Shown in pieces: positions 5,436 to 6,308 of a DNA stretch of 6,308 nt. The notes under the pieces are model-generated. The model was not told where the DNA came from. It searched no databases and was given only the letters and a program-made list of their open reading frames with translations. Source of the DNA: Chloroflexota bacterium. Lineage in GTDB: Bacteria > Chloroflexota > UBA4733. Where the stretch lies: assembly GCA_025449435.1 (NCBI GenBank), contig JANWJO010000237.1:1-6308 (forward strand), written 5' to 3'. How positions within the stretch are numbered: the first letter of the stretch is position 1; each line of letters opens with the position of its first letter. The position numbers were made by a program, and so were the translations under genes.

Positions 5436-5449
5436 TGGGAGCGTTCCCA
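5436..5449. promoter_or_regulatory. LacI-family (CelR-like) operator upstream of the binding-protein gene
   Basis: TGGGAGCGTTCCCA is symmetric at 6 of 7 base pairs and matches 13 of 14 positions of the CelR operator TGGGAGCGCTCCCA known from Thermobifida cellulase genes. It has the central CG typical of LacI-family sites and lies in the permease to binding-protein gap. A sugar-responsive repressor is the natural reader. I see no convincing -35/-10 pair beside it, and the regulator gene is not in the window. Confidence 0.6.
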
Positions 5450-5522
5450 CGGTGAGCCCGTGTGCTCCTCTCTTCCGTGTCTGCGCCCACTGAATTGCCT
5501 TCAGGCTATGGTGCTGGTGGCA

Positions 5523-6308
5523 TTACCCCTTGATCGCACCGGTCAGCACCCCCTTCGTGAAGTACTTCTGCAAGAAGGGATACACAAGCAGGATGGGCAC
5601 TGTAGCGAACACGATGATGGCCATCTGCACTGTTTGCGTGGGCGGCGGCGGTTGATTCGGGTCGAGTTGGGCCGCCGTTGCCAGCGTGCTCCCGGCAAGT
5701 ACATATTGCTGCAATACCACCTGGATTGGCCATTTGCCCGCGTCGTTGAGATACAAGATGGCGTTGAAAAAGGCGTCCCAAATGCCCACGCCATACAGCA
5801 GCGCCACCACCGCCAGCACCGCTCCCGACAGCGGCAGCACCACCCGCCACAGCACTTGCCAGTCGTTCGCGCCGTCCAACCGGGAGGCTTCGATGAGCTC
5901 GGCTGGGATGTTCATAAAAAAGTTGCGCAACACCACCAAATTGAACGCGCTAACCAAGCCAGGCAAGATCAGCGCTTGGTAGGTATCGATCATTCTCAGG
6001 CCCTTGACAAGCAAGTAGCTCGGAATCAAACCGGGCGAAAACAGCAGCGACCCCAGCACCATCAGTAAGATGAACTTGGCGCCAGGTACCCCACGCTTAC
6101 TCAGACCATACGCCAGGCCCACCGTCGCTACCATCTTGGCCGCTGTGCCGAACACCACCAACCCCAGGCTCACCTTGAGTGCCTGCTGCACCACGCCGCC
6201 GCGCAACAGCGCCTTGTAGGCGTCGAACGACGGGTGCTGCGGCCACAAGATCAACCCGCCAGAGAGCACGTCTTTCTCCGTGGAAAAACTCACCGCCAGC
6301 ACATACAC
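5523..6308 (-). CDS. Sugar ABC transporter permease, LplC/MalG type, 5' end cut by window edge
   Basis: This is an inner-membrane permease of the binding-protein-dependent (CUT1) sugar importers. The window holds the last 261 codons, ending GVLTGAIKG-TAA. The visible start YVLAVSFSTEKDVLSGG aligns with residues about 35-45 of LplC-like proteins, so some 40-50 residues including the first membrane helix lie past the right edge; the GTG at 6308 is not a true start. The ATPase-coupling EAA loop is at in-window residues 140-160, EASRLDGANDWQ through to VVLPL. It is followed by GVGIWDAFFNAILYLNDAGKWP, a signature of the LplC branch. Five hydrophobic segments are visible. Its partners should be the binding protein next downstream and an LplB-like permease upstream, outside the window. 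Confidence 0.92.
   Translation of the reverse strand: MYVLAVSFSTEKDVLSGGLILWPQHPSFDAYKALLRGGVVQQALKVSLGLVVFGTAAKMVATVGLAYGLSKRGVPGAKFILLMVLGSLLFSPGLIPSYLLVKGLRMIDTYQALILPGLVSAFNLVVLRNFFMNIPAELIEASRLDGANDWQVLWRVVLPLSGAVLAVVALLYGVGIWDAFFNAILYLNDAGKWPIQVVLQQYVLAGSTLATAAQLDPNQPPPPTQTVQMAIIVFATVPILLVYPFLQKYFTKGVLTGAIKG

Noticed and set aside
5490..5504. Hairpin CTGAA/TTCAG after the permease gene as a terminator
   Set aside because: It has only 5 bp with a 5-base loop and no T-run, so it is too weak to call.
6306..6308. GTG at the right edge as the true start of the permease
   Set aside because: LplC-like proteins have about 40-50 more residues with the first membrane helix before this point; the gene is simply cut by the window.

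Overview
The window is GC-rich bacterial DNA in which every supported gene lies on the minus strand, so transcription runs from the right edge (6308) to the left edge (1). The partial DNA polymerase III beta clamp at the left end resembles the clamps of Chloroflexota (short N-terminus starting MHLNC, a VPxRLxSDLVNxMP segment, a NVKGVDASEFP segment). An LplA/LplC-type sugar importer and a GC-rich hairpin repeat are also common in that phylum. A Chloroflexota origin is therefore my best guess, from memory of the families and not from a search.

Layout in transcription order: (1) an LplC/MalG-type sugar ABC permease, 5' end cut by the window edge; (2) a 234-base gap with a LacI-family (CelR-like) operator, the strongest Shine-Dalgarno sequence in the window, three tiny ORFs joined by TAATG and ATGA junctions, and a 9-bp hairpin; (3) a 617-residue lipoprotein solute-binding protein with a long Ala/Ser/Thr spacer built from tandem repeats; (4) a 64-base gap holding a perfect 15-bp inverted repeat; (5) a thioredoxin-fold gene of 421 codons whose reading frame is crossed by a single TGA directly after a Cys-Thr pair; (6) a 110-base gap with a 10-bp hairpin and a G-quadruplex motif; (7) an MFS_3/EntS-type transporter; (8) a 96-base gap with a second operator-like palindrome; (9) the 5' part of dnaN, running off the left edge.

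The main discovery candidate is gene 5. A good ribosome-binding site and start codon lead to 70 codons, then TGA, then 350 more codons in the same frame. No ribosome-binding site precedes the downstream piece. The TGA falls in the expected redox-motif position of the fold, giving Cys69-Thr70-X71. A small hairpin with GU in its loop lies just after the TGA. Together this suggests a selenocysteine-containing Trx-fold protein (motif C-T-U) that automated annotation would split or truncate. A nonsense mutation or sequencing error cannot be excluded from one sequence.

The permease and binding protein form one importer, whose second permease (LplB-like) should lie beyond the right edge; any ATPase is not visible. 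The operator between them suggests sugar-responsive repression. The MFS exporter and dnaN look functionally unrelated to it.
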